Shown here: piece by piece, positions 1 through 10,172 of the stretch
How positions within the stretch are numbered: the stretch's first letter is position 1
Layout of the letters: the number at the start of each line of letters is the position of its first letter
Source: CAVTLG01 sp963802635
GTDB taxonomy: Bacteria; Chloroflexota; Ktedonobacteria; Ktedonobacterales; Ktedonobacteraceae
Assembly: GCA_963802635.1 (NCBI GenBank)
Contig: CAWDJJ010000002.1
Span: 434,001 to 498,000 of the forward strand
Length of the DNA: 64,000 bases
Direction: 5' to 3'
The notes under the pieces: model-generated
What the model saw: the letters and a program-made list of their open reading frames with translations, nothing else
The model's database searches: none
What the model was told of the DNA's origin: nothing
Program-made: the position numbers and the translations under genes

Positions 1-751
1 AGATATCGGAGCGTGGACTTGTCTGTAATTGACCATATTGTTCTGGTGGCGCATAGCCTACAGAGTAGAAGCGCGCTGTATCATTGGTTTGTCCCGGCTT
101 GAAATGACGTGCGATACCAAAGTCAATCAGGCAAATATGTCCATCGGGAGTTATCATAATGTTCTGTGGTTTGAGATCGCGAAAGATAATTGGCGGTTCA
201 TGGGTATGTAAATAGTTCGAGCACTTCGCACAATTCTATCCCAATACGCACTACTTCATTGACCGGGAGCCTCTGCCCTGCTGTAGCATACAAGATCGCC
301 TCCAGGTTCTGGCCTTCGATAAAACTCATGACCAGATACCAGCGACCGTTTCTCGACAAAGCATTCATGAATGACCGGAAGATAAGGATGATGCAGACTC
401 GCGCAAGTGTGCTTCGCGTCGAAACAGCTCAATGACCATGGGTAAATCCTGCGGACCCACTTGAGAAATACTCATCTCTTTAAGAGCCACCAGGCGATCA
501 CCTAGCTGGGTGTCTTGTGCTGAATAGACTGCCCCCATCCCTCCGCGGCCAACAATCTGTATCAAGCGATAGCGATTGTTGAGTAGAAGTGCCGGGGGTA
601 ACATACCAGTATTGAACAGAGAGAGACCCTGTTGTGGTGTATACATGGAATAATCAGCGTTTCCGGTCTGAGACATACCACATGTTGAACAAAACTGTGT
701 ATCTCTAGTTAAATGCGTGCCACATTTGTGGCAATAGAGAGATGTTACCAA
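1..751 (-). pseudogene. Zinc-ribbon Ser/Thr protein kinase, N-terminal part, frameshifted
   Basis: The gene begins at 751 on the minus strand and runs off the window, so only the N-terminal part is visible. The protein opens with a zinc ribbon (CHKCG, then CSTCG) followed by a Hanks-type kinase domain: glycine loop GRGGMGAVYSAQD, lysine in VALKEM, catalytic loop FRDLKPQN, DFG in LIDFGIARHF and a YAPPEQYGQ segment. These motifs do not lie in one frame. Reading through requires shifts near 405, 342 and 216; the uninterrupted frame stops at 365. All catalytic residues survive, so the decay is recent or the indels are sequence errors. It is divergent from the next kinase gene, with about 500 bases between them. 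Confidence 0.75.
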
Positions 752-1260
752 GACATGCTTCCTTCTTTATGTGTATTGAAACACATGGGCCACTTATGAC
801 TCCTCGGCTGCTACAAGTTTGAGATGCATGGTCCAGATCCGAAGCATCATGCTTTTGTTTATTTTAGTGGAAATGAGAATTTTAATCAATGCATGTAAAC
901 ATTTAGTCCTATTGTAATAGGACGGAGACGAGCAGTCGCAAGAGAATCATCCAGTCACAATCTAACTCTGGTGGCCGAACTTTCCACAGCAGCAATCCCA
1001 TTGGGAAACTCGCTGCATGAATGGGAGAGCTTCTGTTTTGCATGGTCCCCACATGCCAGGATAACTTTTCGGAGCAAGTGGGGATAAAAGAATTCTTGAG
1101 CAAATAGTGAGAAAACGAGGCAATTTCCTGAGAGCGTATTGATCTGTCTGGCCCTATACTCAAGCAGGGATACTCGGAGTATGATCGTTCCCACCAGGAG
1201 AAATGAGTGTCAGGAACCCAACCCCCTCCTAGGGGATGGGCTTGCGTTCTAAGGATTTTT
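752..1260. other. Intergenic region between divergent kinase genes
   Basis: No convincing gene. The only clear structure is an 18-bp palindrome, GTCCTATTGTAATAGGAC, at 906-923, which could be an operator or a small hairpin. Open frames here lack a ribosome-binding site and family resemblance. Confidence 0.5.
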
Positions 1261-3444
1261 ATGGCTACAGCTACCTGCCCAAATTGCGGGCAGCCTATAA
1301 GTACGAATGACGATATCTGCGAAAATTGCGGCGTCGTGCTCTCACCAAATATAGCAGCACAGACTGGAACCGTCATCTCCAGCACAATCCCTGGAGTATC
1401 TAACAGTCCTATGCTTGCCTGCCCAAACTGCCATGCATCCGTCAAGCCAGGCGAAGACATCTGCGAGCAATGCGGTGCCGTCCTCGCGACCATAGCAACA
1501 CCAATACATACAACAAACGCTACAGCCCCCTCGCAGGAAACCTGCCCGCAATGCTCTGCGCCTCGCGTAGCAGGCGTTAAGTTTTGTAACCGTTGCGGAT
1601 TTCGCTATGCAACCACGGCCAGTCCCGCCGCATCATCGGCCATGAGCGCCACAAACCAGGCCAATTCCTCAGCAGCGTCAATACAGCTCACACAGGGGAG
1701 CATGCTGAACGGAAAATACAAAATTGTCAAAGAGATTGGGGAAGGCGGTATGGGCGCAGTTTACCTGGCAGAAGACGAGGTCCTCAAGCGCCGAGTGGTC
1801 ATCAAGGGATTACTGAGCGAAGATGATCCCGACATGGTTGAACAGAGTGTCAAAGAGCGCGAGTTCCTGGCCGCCATCAAGCATGCGAACATTGTGGCGA
1901 TCTACGACTTTCTGAGCATAGGGACGCAGGGATACATCGTGATGGAGTATGTCCAGGGCAAGACATTAGAGCAGATGATGGAGGAACAGGGACAACCTTT
2001 TGCTGTGACAGATGCCATTCAACATATACTCGGTATTCTGCCCGCATTTACCTATCTGGCAAAATTAGAGCTGGTGTACTGCGACTTCAAGCCACAAAAC
2101 GTCATGCTTGAGATACTCAAAGATGGCACACAAATCGTTAAGCTGATTGATTTAGGCACGGTCATCAAATATACACCAAAGCCCAGCGCCGTCTATGGCA
2201 CACATGGCTTCTATGCGCGTGAAGCGGTCAAAACTCCATCATCAGAGACAGATCTGTATACGATCTGCCGCACACTGGCCTATATGGTCACACAGATGGA
2301 TCTCACAAAGCCCATCTTCGGCATACCAACCATTGAACAATATTGTGTGTTGCGCGACTATCCAGCACTGTATCGCTTGCTCTACAAAGGCACACATCCT
2401 CAACCAGCACTACGCTTTCATAGCGCACAGGAATTGGCCGACCAGTTGACAGGCATACAGCGGCAGATCGCCGGGGGCAAGCCGGACGCACCCGTTGGCT
2501 CACGTCTGTTTGCCGCATCCGTTACCACAACATCGGGAAAACTCGGTCCACGCGCAGTGGCAAACCTGGATGAAAATGATCGCACCTTTGATCTGCTCCA
2601 GTATGGAGATCGGGCATTGCGCAACGGAAACTACACGAGCGCCGCCACGTTCTACACACAGGCCATCAGTACGAACCAGCGCAGTATTGACGCACATCTA
2701 CGCCTGGCTGAGGTCTTGATTGAACAGGGCGAGTTTTCAGCGGCAGAAGATGAAATTGTCAAAGTACAACGCATGGGTGCAAGCAATTGGAAATTGAACT
2801 GGTATACGGGGCGCTTGCGCGAGGCAGAGGGAAACTTCGCCGCCGCCGCCGACAGCTATCGCGTGCTGATGGCTGATCTACCAGGAGAATTGCCACCGTT
2901 ACAGGCGCTCGCTCGTGTAAGCGCGCAGCGAGGGGTCCATACGGATGCAGTGAATTTCTATAGCAGCGTGCTGAAAGCTGATCCAGGCAACGTCGAAGCT
3001 ATTCTCGGCATCACCGATTCCCTGCTGCATCTGCAACAGTGGGACGAAGCTAGCAGGGTCCTGAGCAGTGTCAGCGAAACAGCCGCAAAGTACGTGGATG
3101 CTCAACTGCTGCTCTGCGATCTCTACCTCAATCGCATCAAACCCCTGACATCTCAGAATATCGCCAATGCCTCGCGCGCAGTCACTATACTGGCGGGACG
3201 CACGCAGGATGCACGCTACTACCTGGCAAGAGGTGATGTGTACCGAGCAGCATGGCAACTGGCAAAAGCCAACAAACTCTCATCAAGTATTACCATTGCA
3301 GGGGTCGCCAATACCCGTCCACGCTTGCTGGGAGCAGCCGCCGAAGAAAGCTACAGAGAATATCTACGGCGTGAGCAGTATCCAACGGAACGAGAAGCTA
3401 TCATTCGTCACGCCTTAGAAGTTGCCCCGTGGCGTCTCTGGTGA
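1261..3444 (+). CDS. PknG-like Ser/Thr protein kinase with triple zinc ribbon and TPR domain
   Basis: A 727-residue soluble kinase. The start at 1261 is chosen because AAGGA lies just upstream and the zinc-ribbon domain begins at once. Three zinc-ribbon modules (CPNCG/CENCG, CPNCH/CEQCG, CPQCS/CNRCG) occupy roughly residues 5-115. The kinase domain follows: glycine loop IGEGGMGAVYLAE near 158, lysine in VVIKGL, catalytic loop VYCDFKPQN near 272 and DLG instead of DFG near 295. The missing HRD arginine and the GTHGFYAREA segment are typical of the PknG family. The rest, from about 446, is a TPR-like helical region. PknG in Actinobacteria has the same order (rubredoxin-type metal site, kinase, TPR) and controls glutamate metabolism. 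The next two genes follow closely, suggesting one signalling operon. Confidence 0.85.
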   Translation: MATATCPNCGQPISTNDDICENCGVVLSPNIAAQTGTVISSTIPGVSNSPMLACPNCHASVKPGEDICEQCGAVLATIATPIHTTNATAPSQETCPQCSAPRVAGVKFCNRCGFRYATTASPAASSAMSATNQANSSAASIQLTQGSMLNGKYKIVKEIGEGGMGAVYLAEDEVLKRRVVIKGLLSEDDPDMVEQSVKEREFLAAIKHANIVAIYDFLSIGTQGYIVMEYVQGKTLEQMMEEQGQPFAVTDAIQHILGILPAFTYLAKLELVYCDFKPQNVMLEILKDGTQIVKLIDLGTVIKYTPKPSAVYGTHGFYAREAVKTPSSETDLYTICRTLAYMVTQMDLTKPIFGIPTIEQYCVLRDYPALYRLLYKGTHPQPALRFHSAQELADQLTGIQRQIAGGKPDAPVGSRLFAASVTTTSGKLGPRAVANLDENDRTFDLLQYGDRALRNGNYTSAATFYTQAISTNQRSIDAHLRLAEVLIEQGEFSAAEDEIVKVQRMGASNWKLNWYTGRLREAEGNFAAAADSYRVLMADLPGELPPLQALARVSAQRGVHTDAVNFYSSVLKADPGNVEAILGITDSLLHLQQWDEASRVLSSVSETAAKYVDAQLLLCDLYLNRIKPLTSQNIANASRAVTILAGRTQDARYYLARGDVYRAAWQLAKANKLSSSITIAGVANTRPRLLGAAAEESYREYLRREQYPTEREAIIRHALEVAPWRLW

Positions 3445-3472
3445 AAGCAGGCAGTTTGAAAGGAAACCAACG

Positions 3473-4735
3473 ATGTTCACTATTGATGCCTATCACAATC
3501 CGTATCTACGCCTCGACCAGAATTCATTGCAGGTAGTGCTGTCTCTGGGTGTGGATAGCTCTGCAGGAGCTACGCCCGCGCCACTCGCCCTGGCAATTGC
3601 TCTTGATCGCTCCGCCTCCATGACCGGCGAAAAGATGAGTGCAGCGCGTAACGGCGCAATTGAGGTAATTCAGGCTCTCGATGAGACCATCCTCTTCATG
3701 GCCGTCACATTTAACGAGAATGCACGCGTCATCTTTGGTCCAGCCATCGGCAACGCGGAAAACAAAAGACGCGCCATACAGACGTTGCAAACGGTCTATG
3801 CCAATGGCGGCACGCGCATGAGTAACGCACTGAATGCCATCGTCGAAAAGCTCGGTCAGGACCAGACGCGCGCGGCAAAAATTTTGTTTCTGACGGATGG
3901 CAAGAATGAAGGTGAACAACGTTCTACGCTCAATCAGGCCGTGACGCGCTGCGCCGCCCAGAATATTGCAGTGCACGCCTGGGGCGTCGGCACAGATTGG
4001 GATGCAGCAGAATTACGGTATATAGCTGATGCCACCCACGGTACGGCTGATATTATTCCAACGCCACAGCAAGTTGCTACGGCATTTACGACCGCGTTCA
4101 GCGAGATGCGTAAGACTGCTGTGACCAACGCACAGTTGCTCCTCTGGTCTCCAGTTGGCGTGACGATTAAACAGATACAACAGGTCTACCCGAATATTAT
4201 GCCGCTTAGCCTGCAAGCAGATGCCAATAGTCCACGTCAGCAGATCGTAGCCCTCGGTTCACTGGCAGCAGGCGACCAGCGTGAGTACCTGTGCGATCTT
4301 GAGATGGACGCCAAAACTCCTGGTCAGCAATTCTTGCTGCTACGCCCCAGCATACACTATGTCACAGGTGGAAATGACACGCAGGAGGAGAAAAGTACGC
4401 GCTCCGGCTGGACCTTTGCTCAATGGACAGAAGATACTACCCTGGCTTCCCAGATTGAACAACATGTCGCACACTATACACACCAGGAAGAGCTAGCACA
4501 GCGCATCCACGATGGACAGGCGGCCCTGGCAACAGGCGATGTCGCACGTGCTACACGCTTGCTTGGTGAAGCGTTGGAGATCAGTGAGCGCAGCGGCAAT
4601 GAGCGCATTACGAAACTCCTCAATACCATTGTTCTGCGCGATGCAAAAGGGACTATTCGTCTCAATCAGCAGGCGGACGCCGTAGCCAGGAAGACGCTGG
4701 CAATTAACGTTGGGCGTACCTCGAAGCTTAGTTAG
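3473..4735 (+). CDS. von Willebrand factor A domain protein
   Basis: A 420-residue protein. The start at 3473 has GAAAGGAAA upstream; an earlier ATG at 3422 overlaps the kinase gene and has no such site. The vWA fold is shown by the MIDAS motif DRSAS near residue 44 (DxSxS), a threonine in the NGGTRM segment and the aspartate in FLTDGKNEG. A beta-rich middle part and a C-terminal helical part (LAQRIHDGQAALATGD) follow. There is no signal peptide or membrane helix, so it is cytoplasmic. It lies between the PknG-like kinase and the membrane protein and is probably co-transcribed, which suggests a metal-dependent adaptor or kinase substrate. That role is inference. Confidence 0.85.
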   Translation: MFTIDAYHNPYLRLDQNSLQVVLSLGVDSSAGATPAPLALAIALDRSASMTGEKMSAARNGAIEVIQALDETILFMAVTFNENARVIFGPAIGNAENKRRAIQTLQTVYANGGTRMSNALNAIVEKLGQDQTRAAKILFLTDGKNEGEQRSTLNQAVTRCAAQNIAVHAWGVGTDWDAAELRYIADATHGTADIIPTPQQVATAFTTAFSEMRKTAVTNAQLLLWSPVGVTIKQIQQVYPNIMPLSLQADANSPRQQIVALGSLAAGDQREYLCDLEMDAKTPGQQFLLLRPSIHYVTGGNDTQEEKSTRSGWTFAQWTEDTTLASQIEQHVAHYTHQEELAQRIHDGQAALATGDVARATRLLGEALEISERSGNERITKLLNTIVLRDAKGTIRLNQQADAVARKTLAINVGRTSKLS

Positions 4736-4753
4736 CAATGAAAGAGTGAAGTC

Positions 4754-6370
4754 ATGGCGGCACCAACATCACCGACGCGAGCAGCCGTCCAGCGTCCAGG
4801 CACTGGAGGACGCTCACAACAGACCGGACCAGGAAACAATACCCGTTCTTTCTGGCAGCGCATCAACGTGAGGACGCTCCTGCTGCAAGCCCGCAGTACG
4901 TTGAAAGGACAGTTTGTCGTGCTTGTAAGTATCGTCGTACTCCTTGCACTGCTGGCAACGCTGATCGTTACATTGGCATTTCAACAAGCGTACACGGATC
5001 TTGCTACTATTGCGCAAGGAAGCATCCCTAGCGTCGATGCCGCACAGGCAATGTCACAGTATATCGAAGATATCGATGCAAAGACTGCCGATTATCTGGC
5101 GGCGGCTTCACTGACCACAAAAACACCATGCACGATTATAGGCAGCACACTCAATCCTGGCAATCTTACGGATCACGATTGCGATGCGCTCAATATCAAT
5201 GCAGAACTTGTACTCGCGAATGAACAACTCTACCTTGCCATACATAACGTGACATATCCCGGTGAGCATACGGCAACCGAACGCATCCTGGCTGGCTTCG
5301 AGGAGTACCGCGCCGATGTCGCTATTGAGGAGCATGAGTACGCTCTGGCAACGAGCAAAACTGATCCCCATGACGTCCATCTGCAAATGGCACGTCAGGC
5401 ATATTTAGCGGCTACCAATGTTTTAAATGTACATATTACACAACAGCCTACGCTCGATGCTCACGGCAACCCGGTCTATGACGAAACGAATATTCCAGCC
5501 TGCACCATCAATGGTCGCACAACCTCCGCCAAAGATTGGCCCCTTGGCAGCTTGCAGCAGAATATCGATTGTCTCAGCAGCATCAATAAAAGCCACCTCG
5601 ATGCCGCCTATAACAATACTACGAACTTTCTGAGCATAACTACGATCTTGATCGGCGCACTTTGCCTCATCTTCTGTGGTTTGTTGCTCTTTCTGACGAT
5701 CCGTATGGCCCTGATTACCCATCGCATCCTTTCCGTCGGACTCATACTGGCAACACTCTTGACGTTTGGCTTTAGTGCCGCGATCATTGCCGATTTTGCG
5801 AGCATGTCCGGGCGCTATGGAGACTTTGGTCTGATGGTGAAAAGTGACTATGATAGTGTCTATGATGCAGCACTGTTAAAGCGCTATGGGACAGCCGCCA
5901 ATGCCGATAAATCGCGCTGGCTGATTGCAGTGGACTTCGGCGATCAGACTGAGATTGCACGCTGGCAACAAGATTGGTATACCAACAGGCAGCAGGTAAA
6001 TACGCTCATTCAACAAGCCGTAGCCAATAAAACATGGCCCGAAGAGGTTCAACCCCTGGCTGCGATGCAGTCCTATTGGCAAACATATACCAGTATCGAT
6101 TTACAGATACGTGCCCAGGCAACCAATACGGCAGATGCCAATCGCATACACGACGCCCAGGTGCTGAGTACGGGCAAGTCGAATGACAACTTCTATGCCT
6201 TCACAATCGCTGTTGACCGTCTCAGTCAGGTGAATCGCGGCTACTACAACAGGACGTACGTGGCAACGAATGCTGCTTTGACGAGCTTTATACCACTGAG
6301 CTTGCTGCTATTCCCATTGATTGGACTGTTAGCACTTTGGGGAACGACGCGCCGTCTCAAGTACTTATAG
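4754..6370 (+). CDS. Four-helix membrane protein with two extracytoplasmic domains, GlnX-like
   Basis: A 538-residue membrane protein with a charged, Pro/Thr/Gln-rich cytoplasmic N-terminus. One helix lies near residues 54-76, an external domain of about 215 residues follows, then a hairpin of two helices near 295-350, a second external domain of about 150 residues and a last helix near 510-530. This topology matches GlnX, the membrane partner of PknG in mycobacteria and corynebacteria, which links a periplasmic amino-acid-binding protein to the kinase. Sequence alone does not let me prove homology, and no glnH-like gene is adjacent. It ends 10 bases from the convergent amine oxidase gene. 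Other possibilities are a generic chemosensor-like receptor lacking its signalling domain. Confidence 0.6.
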   Translation: MAAPTSPTRAAVQRPGTGGRSQQTGPGNNTRSFWQRINVRTLLLQARSTLKGQFVVLVSIVVLLALLATLIVTLAFQQAYTDLATIAQGSIPSVDAAQAMSQYIEDIDAKTADYLAAASLTTKTPCTIIGSTLNPGNLTDHDCDALNINAELVLANEQLYLAIHNVTYPGEHTATERILAGFEEYRADVAIEEHEYALATSKTDPHDVHLQMARQAYLAATNVLNVHITQQPTLDAHGNPVYDETNIPACTINGRTTSAKDWPLGSLQQNIDCLSSINKSHLDAAYNNTTNFLSITTILIGALCLIFCGLLLFLTIRMALITHRILSVGLILATLLTFGFSAAIIADFASMSGRYGDFGLMVKSDYDSVYDAALLKRYGTAANADKSRWLIAVDFGDQTEIARWQQDWYTNRQQVNTLIQQAVANKTWPEEVQPLAAMQSYWQTYTSIDLQIRAQATNTADANRIHDAQVLSTGKSNDNFYAFTIAVDRLSQVNRGYYNRTYVATNAALTSFIPLSLLLFPLIGLLALWGTTRRLKYL

Positions 6371-6380
6371 TCAGGCATTG

Positions 6381-7817
6381 TCAAAGGCCTGGCTGACGAA
6401 AATCCTGCAAAATCTCACGAGCGGCCCGCGCACCCTCTCTGGCTCCGCCTTCCATAAAGCCCTGGAACTCGACCGAGCAATGTTCGCCCGCGAAGTGAAT
6501 AGGTCCCTGGCGCACACCCTCATAGCCACTGAAGTGCGTATATTGCCCGACGCGCCAGCAGGAGTAGCTGCCCAGAAGATAAGGGTCTCCAGTGGGATAG
6601 CTCAACGTAGCCCTGCCAGTGTAGCTGGCGCTGATACCGGGGAAGACATGTTCCAATTGCTGCAGACAGTTCTGGGCATAGCGCTGGACATTCGTGGAAT
6701 CATCGGCAGTGGAATAGGGCGCTCGCGGCGTATAAGCGGCTCCTCTTTCTCCGCCGGTATAGGCGACGAGCAAACCACTTGAGCCAGTTTGACCAATGGA
6801 AGTGTCCCAGAACGTCTGAATATCCAAGTCCGTGGTGATAAAACCGCTGTCAAGGTGGGGCCAGGAGCCACCTTCGTTCCAGTAAGGCCGGTCGAACTGC
6901 AAGAAAAGCTTGGAGTTTGTGCCATAGCCCAGCTCTTTAATGGCAGTTTGCTTCAGGGGATCAAATCCAGCCTGCCGATAATCGACGTGGCGTAAGGTAC
7001 TGAACGGCAGCGTGAGGATCGCGCGGTCGCAATGCACTTCCCAGGAGCCACCAGCCGTAGCAAACGTCAAAGTGAGCGAAGCGTCGCTCCTGCGTTCGAG
7101 CGCCACCAGTTGATAGCCCAGGTGGATACACCCTTGCGGCAAACTGCGGGCAATAGCCTGGGGTAGTTGCTCGTTCCCGCCCACGATTTTGCATCTTCCT
7201 TGTACCTGTTTGGAAGTGGGCGATTCTCCCAATAGGTCTTGCGAACTGAATAGATAGACCAGATTGAGAGAACTCTGCTCGCTTGTGTCCAGGCCGTAAA
7301 AAGTAGTACAGACAGCATCCAGCCAATGCCCCATTGGCGTATCGTGTCCACCTTCAACATACTGCTCAATCCAATCATACGCACTCAGATGGTCGAGCCT
7401 GAACCCGGTCTCTGTAAAACGAGTGTGGGTCGTAGGAAAACCGGCTTCCTGCGCCTGCTGCTGCAAGAGAGGTGCAAGCACCTGGAGGTCCCTGGTCCGC
7501 TCTTCCAGGCTGTAATAGCGCTTGCAGAAATACATGACGCTTTGTGGTCGATCTGCGTTTCCGCGCCTCAGGTCGACCGTCTTGAGGCCACAGCGTTTGA
7601 TCAGCCAGCGGATGGTCTCATGGTCGCCATCGATGAATTCACCACACCACTCGCTGACCATACCATCGGCCCAGGTTGTGGTATCGGAGTGCATGCGACC
7701 GCCGATGCGATTGGACGCTTCGTAGATGTCACACGAGAGACCAGCGTCCTGTAAGGTCAATGCGGCATTGAGTCCCGCAATTCCCGCTCCGACGATAGCG
7801 ATCCGAGGCATTGACAT
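6381..7817 (-). CDS. Flavin-containing amine oxidase family protein
   Basis: A 478-residue protein with an N-terminal Rossmann FAD-binding motif, GAGIAGLNAALTLQDAG, ending in the ribose-binding acid of IYEA, then the IGGRMHSD segment typical of the monoamine oxidase/polyamine oxidase/phytoene desaturase superfamily. The C-terminal FAD motif is HFAGEHCSVEFQGFMEGG. Length is normal for the family. No signal peptide is visible, so it is probably cytoplasmic. A GGAGAGAGGAA stretch precedes the ATG at 7817. The substrate (an amine, amino acid or polyamine) cannot be read from the sequence. It is downstream of, and on the same strand as, the DUF347 gene, with about 25 bases between, so they may be co-transcribed. 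Confidence 0.88.
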   Translation of the reverse strand: MSMPRIAIVGAGIAGLNAALTLQDAGLSCDIYEASNRIGGRMHSDTTTWADGMVSEWCGEFIDGDHETIRWLIKRCGLKTVDLRRGNADRPQSVMYFCKRYYSLEERTRDLQVLAPLLQQQAQEAGFPTTHTRFTETGFRLDHLSAYDWIEQYVEGGHDTPMGHWLDAVCTTFYGLDTSEQSSLNLVYLFSSQDLLGESPTSKQVQGRCKIVGGNEQLPQAIARSLPQGCIHLGYQLVALERRSDASLTLTFATAGGSWEVHCDRAILTLPFSTLRHVDYRQAGFDPLKQTAIKELGYGTNSKLFLQFDRPYWNEGGSWPHLDSGFITTDLDIQTFWDTSIGQTGSSGLLVAYTGGERGAAYTPRAPYSTADDSTNVQRYAQNCLQQLEHVFPGISASYTGRATLSYPTGDPYLLGSYSCWRVGQYTHFSGYEGVRQGPIHFAGEHCSVEFQGFMEGGAREGARAAREILQDFRQPGL

Positions 7818-7841
7818 CTGTTCCTCTCTCCTTCGTGGTTT

Positions 7842-8672
7842 TTAAATATCAACTCCCTGTTCACCCTTACTATCCTTGTGGGTGATTGTTAGATAACCGA
7901 CGAAGCCAGCGATCACAATTGTTAAGGCCAGGCTGACCCATCCCGTACCCAGCCCAATGCCACCTGAATTGGGCGACCTCCCCATCCAATCCGCAAACGA
8001 GGCACCAAGCGGTCGGGTTAAGATGTACGCAAGCCAGAAGGCAACAATCTCGTTCAGGCCAAACAGCCAGTAGGCCAGAGCTGGGATAGCGATTAATATA
8101 GCGAACAGCACACCCGAGGAGAAGTAGCCCAGGTGCATAGTTTTCGCAGTCATATCACCTGCGGCGGTGCCGAGCGCGAACGTAGCCATTACCGTAGCCC
8201 AGTAAAACAGCTCACGACGAGGGGTGTAGATACTGTGAATAGACAGGGTCTTCTCGCTCACATACCAGACCGCGAAGATGACAACCAGCGCCACCGTAAA
8301 GAATATAGTTGATACATAATATGGAATACCCAACTCGGCGTGTAACACATCGGCTACCATCGTGCCAAATATAGCCACCATGATGACTGTTAACCAGTAG
8401 ATCCATGCGACATATCGGCGCACCGAGAACTGCAGTATCAGCGCGACTGCCAGGCCAATACCTCCGAGAGCAACCGCGATGACCGGATTGAGTTGAGAGA
8501 CGAGGTAATCGGAGGTTACCTCGCCCATCGCGGTAGTCAACAATTTGATGATCCAGAAATAGACCGTAACTTCTGGAACCTTTCTCATGGCATAATTGAT
8601 GGCTACCGAAAGAGCAGGCTTATCTAAATCGGCACCTATATCTGGTCGTTGTCGTGGGACAGATTTACTCAT
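7842..8672 (-). CDS. DUF347-repeat (COG4705-type) integral membrane protein
   Basis: A 276-residue, strongly hydrophobic protein with about eight predicted helices. It contains repeats of the DUF347 kind: VTVYFWIIKLLTTAMGE, then a copy around TVIMVAIFGTMVADVLH, one around TVMATFALGTAAGDMTA and one around WLAYILTRPLGASFADW. The regularly spaced acidic residue after a small-residue stretch (GE, AD, GD, AD) is the family hallmark. The biochemical role of the family is not established to my knowledge. AGGAGAA precedes the ATG. It may be co-transcribed with the amine oxidase gene downstream. Confidence 0.8.
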   Translation of the reverse strand: MSKSVPRQRPDIGADLDKPALSVAINYAMRKVPEVTVYFWIIKLLTTAMGEVTSDYLVSQLNPVIAVALGGIGLAVALILQFSVRRYVAWIYWLTVIMVAIFGTMVADVLHAELGIPYYVSTIFFTVALVVIFAVWYVSEKTLSIHSIYTPRRELFYWATVMATFALGTAAGDMTAKTMHLGYFSSGVLFAILIAIPALAYWLFGLNEIVAFWLAYILTRPLGASFADWMGRSPNSGGIGLGTGWVSLALTIVIAGFVGYLTITHKDSKGEQGVDI

Positions 8673-9014
8673 AGACTCATTCTCCTATTTAAAATTAGAA
8701 TCATTTTCTGGCGCATAGTGCAAATATTTACATTTCAAAGCTCAAGGATTGTGGATGAAAAAATGCGTGGAGGTGCACAGGTAAGATAGAGAGCACCAGT
8801 AGCATATAGTGCATAAGCGGCCCTCGATTGAGGGAGAAAACTTAGCGGACGGAGCCGACTGAGATTAGCAGTGACATATTAGCGCATGGAGAACAACACT
8901 CCTTCTAACAAAAATCAGTTCCAAAGGACCATGGGTAGTCTAGCACAAGCAGTAAGAGCGTGTCAAATATGCTAAAATCTTTGTTATAGCTTCCACAGAA
9001 AGAGGTTTGTCACT
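8673..9014. other. Divergent intergenic region
   Basis: It separates the DUF347 gene from the aminopeptidase gene. I see a near-palindromic A/T-rich stretch (AAAATTA-GAA-TCATTTT) at about 8689-8706, close to the DUF347 start, and a small perfect hairpin CCCTCGATTGAGGG at 8821-8834. Neither can be assigned to a regulator. No ORF or RNA gene is recognised. Confidence 0.35.
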
Positions 9015-10118
9015 ATGCATGATATTCGCTTGCAACGCTGGGCACACACCCTTGTCAATTACTGTCTTTATCTCACAGCAGGCGACATCGTCGCCATTTA
9101 CGCTACGCCTTTAGCTGCACCGCTGGTCGAGGAGGTCTATCGGGAAGCGTTACGTGTTGGAGCGCAGCCCATCCCGCTTATCGAACTAGAGCACCTTGAA
9201 GAGATCCTCCTACGCGAAGGCAACGACACACAGTTAGCTGCCCCCTCGCCACTCACGCGTGTGCTAGCAGAACAGGCCAACGCGCGCCTGGTTATTGCGT
9301 CCAAAGAAAATCCCAAAGCGCTCACCAACATCGATCCCCAGCGAGCTGCTCGGCGACGTCAAGCGGCCCATACCGTAGCCCGCACCCATCGGCAACGTGA
9401 ACGAACGGGCTTGTTCCGCTGGTGTAGCACGCTTTACCCCACCAGCGGCTACGCGCAGGAAGCCACGATGTCGCTGCACGAATTCGAGGAATTTGTCTTC
9501 GACGTCTGCTTTCTCAACGACTCTGACCCTATTGCGCGTTGGAAAGAACTCGGCGTGCAGCAGCAGCATCTCGTCGATTGGCTTGTTGGTCACGAACGGG
9601 TCCATATTATCGGTGATGGTACTGACCTGACGTTATCGATCAAAGAGCGTGTGTTCATCAATAGCGATGGCAAGCGCAACTTCCCCAGCGGCGAAGTTTT
9701 CACGGGACCAGTCGAAAACAGCGCAGAGGGAGTCATCCAATTTGACATCCCAGCCACCTACGACGGTCGAGCTGTTGAAGGAGTGCGACTGGTTTTCCAC
9801 GAGGGCAAAGTGGTTGAAGCCAGAGCAAGCCAGGGTCAGGACTTTCTGCACCAGATGCTGGATCTTGACGCAGGCTCTCGTTATCTTGGTGAATTCGCCT
9901 TTGGCAACAACCAGCGCATCAACCGACCTAGCAGAAACATCCTTTTTGATGAAAAAATGGGTGGCACTGTACATATGGCCCTGGGAGCCAGCTATCCCGA
10001 GACCGGCGGCATCAACCAATCAGCTTTACACTGGGACATGATTTGCGATCTACGCACCACAGGCGAGGTCTGGATCGATGATACACTTTTCCTTAAAAAC
10101 GGGTCTATTCTAATATAG
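9015..10118 (+). CDS. M29 family metallo-aminopeptidase (AmpS/aminopeptidase T type)
   Basis: A 367-residue enzyme expected to release N-terminal residues from peptides using two metal ions. Family residues are present: glutamate in GEVFTGPVENSAEG near 225, glutamate in LGEFAFGNN, histidine and tyrosine in GTVHMALGASYPETGG, and the C-terminal pair in SALHWDMICDLR. Together they form the metal site of M29 peptidases. The length is slightly short of the usual 370-410. AGAGGT precedes the ATG at 9015. It stands alone between a divergent and a convergent gene. No signal peptide, so cytoplasmic peptide turnover is likely. Confidence 0.92.
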   Translation: MHDIRLQRWAHTLVNYCLYLTAGDIVAIYATPLAAPLVEEVYREALRVGAQPIPLIELEHLEEILLREGNDTQLAAPSPLTRVLAEQANARLVIASKENPKALTNIDPQRAARRRQAAHTVARTHRQRERTGLFRWCSTLYPTSGYAQEATMSLHEFEEFVFDVCFLNDSDPIARWKELGVQQQHLVDWLVGHERVHIIGDGTDLTLSIKERVFINSDGKRNFPSGEVFTGPVENSAEGVIQFDIPATYDGRAVEGVRLVFHEGKVVEARASQGQDFLHQMLDLDAGSRYLGEFAFGNNQRINRPSRNILFDEKMGGTVHMALGASYPETGGINQSALHWDMICDLRTTGEVWIDDTLFLKNGSILI

Positions 10119-10172
10119 CCCTGTCACTCCAAACCTGATTCTTACCCATATCTTTCGAGATATTCGGGCGAT

